Source: Acanthaster planci (taxonomy: Eukaryota; Echinodermata; Asteroidea; Valvatida; Acanthasteridae). From it: 62,000 nt of DNA. The position numbers and the translations under genes are program-made. Below the pieces are notes generated by a model. That model ran no database searches, had not been told where the DNA came from, and worked only from the letters and a program-made list of their open reading frames with translations. The stretch is taken from the NCBI RefSeq assembly GCF_001949145.1, contig NW_019091365.1, positions 873,449-935,448 of the forward strand, given 5' to 3'. Positions within the stretch are counted from its first letter, which is position 1, and each line of letters starts with the position of its first letter. Below are positions 58,891-62,000 of this stretch, in pieces.

Positions 58891-61152
58891 CCTGATAACA
58901 AATCTATTTGTCTTAATCTAGTCAACCTGCACCAGTCAAATGAAGTAAGTTTCTGATACTATGTACTTGTGGGGATGCGCTATCGTGTTTCAGGCACTGG
59001 CTGAAACGTGAGCCAGTGAAGGTCTTTTTTATTGTTATATTGTAGGCTCTCCCTAGCCACTGAAACCTTGACCTGGATGCAAAGAGGAATCTACACTACC
59101 GCTAAGTTGAAAGATGACTTGAAAGGAAATTCGGGGTCAGATTCGTTGCTGTCCATCCACGGAATCGATTCTTGATGCCCTCAACGTGAGCACTCTGTCC
59201 ACGCGCAGGTCCGAGGGTCTAACCACCCACCCCCTCCAAAAAAATAAATAAAATGTGGGAAAATTACCAAGAGAACTAATTCATAGTAAGTGCACCAATA
59301 CCACTGTTAACAGTCATTTCATGTTTCAGCATCATTTCCGCTTGGACGCAAAAAATGAGACATTAAAAAAAAACCTGCCCTGGAAAAAATCCGCCGCTGT
59401 TATTGATATATTTAGCCAGTATCGACTAGTTTAGTTACTATGGAACTTGATACTCCTTTCCCCATTCTTTTTTCAGATTTATTAGTTTATTCCGAAGTTA
59501 ACCTAACTTATTTACGCGAGCATGGCCAAGAACATGTTTCGGCTTTCTGCCGATGTCCATTAGCTAGATTTTTGGGTATCATTACACATTTTAATGGCTC
59601 ATTATTACACATTATGATGTTTGGAAATCGAACTAGGGTTTTATATCGTGGCAGGATCTGAATTGCGATGCAAGATGGCCACCATCCTTTGAATCACATT
59701 TTGCACATTTCAATCAAATCAATCAATTGCACATTTATAACAATGGCATATTTGCGTGTATTTCTGTCCAAGTTAGCGGAGTCTTATGGCTTTTTGACAT
59801 GTAAAAAAGATCCGAAGGTAACAATGTGTTTTCAAAACAACACCAAGATGCTATGCACATGCATAGCATCTTTTCGAGACGGTTCTGATAGACTACTCAT
59901 GGAATTTTTGGGGGGGCCGCGTGATGTCGTCCTTCAATGGCCCATTTTTCATTAAAGAATAATTTCCAGTTCCTGAGTAATGCTCATTCTCTCTGTAGTG
60001 TAAGCAACCTCTTTGCTAGTTCTATTTATTAAAAACAGGCCCCTAGTAACCGCTTGTCAGGGGCATCCTGCAATCAGAATGCGGTGAAGTGAATTCCAAC
60101 ACCGAGGCAGACGAGCTTTCGCGACGAATAGGTGCAGTCAAGCTGGTCCTGATGCATTGTTAGCTCAACTTAGCTGAGCTTTGACTACGCTATTGGGAAA
60201 CAGACAGGAAAAGATTCTTTTCAACCCAGGAATTTCATGAAGGTCGTCAAACTGTTTTTAATCCGTTTTTTCAGGACTGTAAAGAAAAAATATAGGGAGC
60301 TCTTTGTTGGGAATGAACACGGAGAGTCGCACCAAGGTTGTACTTAGGGCCCGAGTTGGAGTAAGTTTCGGCATCGGAGTGGTGACGTGCAAGTGAATTG
60401 TCAGTGACCACAGGAAGGCCTTAGCATGGAAATATAGGCCCACTTAACACGGAGAATAACGCCAAATTTGACGAGTAATCTGTCAAGAAATAACTAATGT
60501 TCCCTGCCCCTCAATTATGAAAAGACACGACAATCATCCATTTTTCAAAGCCAGGTGACACTTGTTTGTGACATTGGTTTTTTATATGTAGTACCGTACA
60601 TTGTTCGGTTTGATCAGCTTCATTAGATTGTAGAGCGCGTCATTGTCGTTATTACAATAGCCTTATGGAATACCACTGTGGCAATATAAATTGCGTGAAT
60701 TCCCAACGTAAATAAATTGGAATCGCGACAGTTCCTTATCCCAATAATACATCATCTATTTTCTGACATGAAAAGTGGATTTTACATGTTCCTTATTTAA
60801 CATGCATAGTTATTCAGTGTTCAAGGATAACAAGGCAAATCGTGTTGGTGGTTTACAATACGGCATGGCATGGTACAGGCTTTCCCCGTAGATAGATCTC
60901 TGGCGTAGCTGAAAGGATGTATGATCTGCATGACTGGTTCTATTGAGAAGCCAAATTTCCGAAGGTTTTTCAACTTCAGATTCTGCTTTCTGCTGTATAA
61001 CTACCCTGGGTATTTTTACAAGCAATCCTCCTCAAACTTAACGCTAGGGGAAAATGTGTCGTTAGCATCGGGGACAGCCGTGTCCACCTGTTCTCGGCGG
61101 TCGTGCGTGCATGCAGACTGAAGCTTGCGTCTGTAGTCCGTTGTATCAAGCA
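58891..61152. other. 2.26-kb divergent intergenic region between two ependymin-related genes
   Basis: It separates the start codons of the head-to-head pair and must hold both promoters. No TATA box is obvious for either. It contains a perfect 13-base-arm hairpin at 59845-59872 and two short plus-strand frames (59440-59661, 59668-59955) without family signatures, which I do not call genes. Confidence 0.6.
59845..59872. repeat. 28-bp hairpin palindrome
   Basis: AAGATGCTATGCA, two bases, then the exact complement TGCATAGCATCTT. The arms are 13 bases with no mismatch. It could be a protein-binding site or a tiny fold-back. Confidence 0.85.
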
Positions 61153-61270
61153 ATGCTAGCTATGGCGTGTCGCGTGGTACTGGCAGTGGTCTGTCTCCTT
61201 TTGGTGGTCGAAATTTGGGCCGAAGAACCTCAACCATGTTGCTGGATTAATCAGATGACCGGAAAGTTCG
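61153..61270 (+). CDS. second ependymin-related gene, first exon only (cut by window end)
   Basis: Encodes MLAMACRVVLAVVCLLLV, a signal peptide, ending near EIWA, followed by EEPQPCCWINQMTGKF, the PQPCC start of the ependymin family. A good donor (ttcg|gtgagc) ends the exon in phase 1, the same place and phase as exon 1 of the minus-strand paralogue. The reading frame past the donor soon loses any family character. A second in-frame ATG at 61162 is the alternative start. Later exons lie beyond 62000 or were not recognised. The family call rests on the signal peptide, the PCC motif and the shared intron position. Confidence 0.8.
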
Positions 61271-62000
61271 GTGAGCCTGTAGTCTACAACAGATATTTGT
61301 TAGACTGTAAACTCCACATCAGAATGAATGCATATATATATTTGGAAATAGGCCTACCCTTCAGTAAATGCAAACTTTGGAAGTAGCTTTCCACATTTTG
61401 TCACACACGTCATTTCTATAAGGCGATTGTTTACATGTACCTGTGTTTTCAAAACTTCTATACACAATCACAAGTTACCTGTGTTCTCAAAGCCTATGCA
61501 TACAAACATTTGTTCATTTTATTAACGTGTTGAAATCCAATATCACATTTCCACTCCTTGTGTGCCAAGCGGGCGTGTAGATCGCCAGATTTCGGTTGAT
61601 ACCAACGTTGGAACGTTTTGGGTTTTTTTAATTCTCAACGTTTAATGGATTTAAGACAACGTTTTGGCTGAACAGTTATTTGACGCAAAACACGCAAAAG
61701 AAGTCAGGAAAGTTACCAGTGTTTCCGATATGGTTATAAATTTGCACGTGTCCGGGGCCCCTCCAAAACATGTTATACTTTTGAGTAGAGATGAAGCCGG
61801 CTGATCGTACTTTTGAATGAAGCAATAAGCATTTTACTCTCTTGCAATGTTGTTATTTCCTTTTGCAGTCAAAACAGACGAAATAGATTTACCTCTATGT
61901 GTTGACATCAAAATTAACATTGATTGTTTTTTTATTTCGAAAAAGAAATCACTGTCTGGTGTCAATCCAGTTTCATATACACCATGTATGTACATGTAGC
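61271..62000 (+). other. intron 1 of the second ependymin-related gene
   Basis: No exon with an ependymin signature was found up to the window end. The sequence is A/T-rich and ends in a TACATG-repeat patch (61981-61997). Confidence 0.5.

Noticed and set aside
59440-59955. Two short plus-strand frames between the ependymin-related genes
   Set aside because: No signal peptide plus PCC motif, no ependymin signature, no phase-compatible donor.

Overview
This window looks like a draft-assembly segment of an animal nuclear genome, most likely a marine invertebrate deuterostome (hemichordate, echinoderm or cephalochordate; I cannot choose between them). The reasons are multi-exon genes with phase-consistent GT-AG introns, TATA boxes, very large introns, a run of N, many short terminal-inverted-repeat (TIR) elements, and the gene families present (insulin-like peptides, an MMP, paired ependymin-related genes). 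Every gene model below was built by hand from splice sites, reading phase and family motifs. None has transcript support.

Left part (1-19 kb): a tandem cluster of insulin-superfamily hormone genes on the minus strand. Two intact four-exon genes, ILP-A (3011-6358) and ILP-B (12785-16123), share exon structure, intron phases, a TATA box and about 5 kb of flanking sequence. Between them lies a dead B-chain exon of a third copy (about 10.7 kb). ILP-A is bracketed by two 0.75-kb direct repeats (1-788 and 7148-7900), and the cluster is studded with MITEs and minisatellites.

Middle (19-36 kb): an 11-exon plus-strand gene for the proteasome lid subunit PSMD12/Rpn5 (457 aa). Its introns hold a tRNA-derived SINE, several TIR elements, an N gap inside a TTAA-flanked palindromic repeat element, and a striking excess of the palindrome TACATGTA. 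Convergent to it is a minus-strand matrix metalloproteinase gene (37.4-42.3 kb) with prodomain, catalytic domain and hemopexin domain. A fold-back element sits inside its hemopexin coding region.

Right part (42-62 kb): gene-poor. It holds a (TTTG)n/G-tract block at 44.1 kb and a 5-kb GC-rich, internally repetitive block (44.9-49.9 kb) that looks like decayed mobile DNA. At the end is a head-to-head pair of ependymin-related secreted protein genes: one nearly complete on the minus strand (56087-58890), and one on the plus strand of which only the first exon is visible (61153-61270).

Apart from PSMD12, which is intracellular housekeeping, all recognised genes encode secreted proteins (hormones, an extracellular protease, ependymin-like glycoproteins). 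I see no evidence that they form one pathway.
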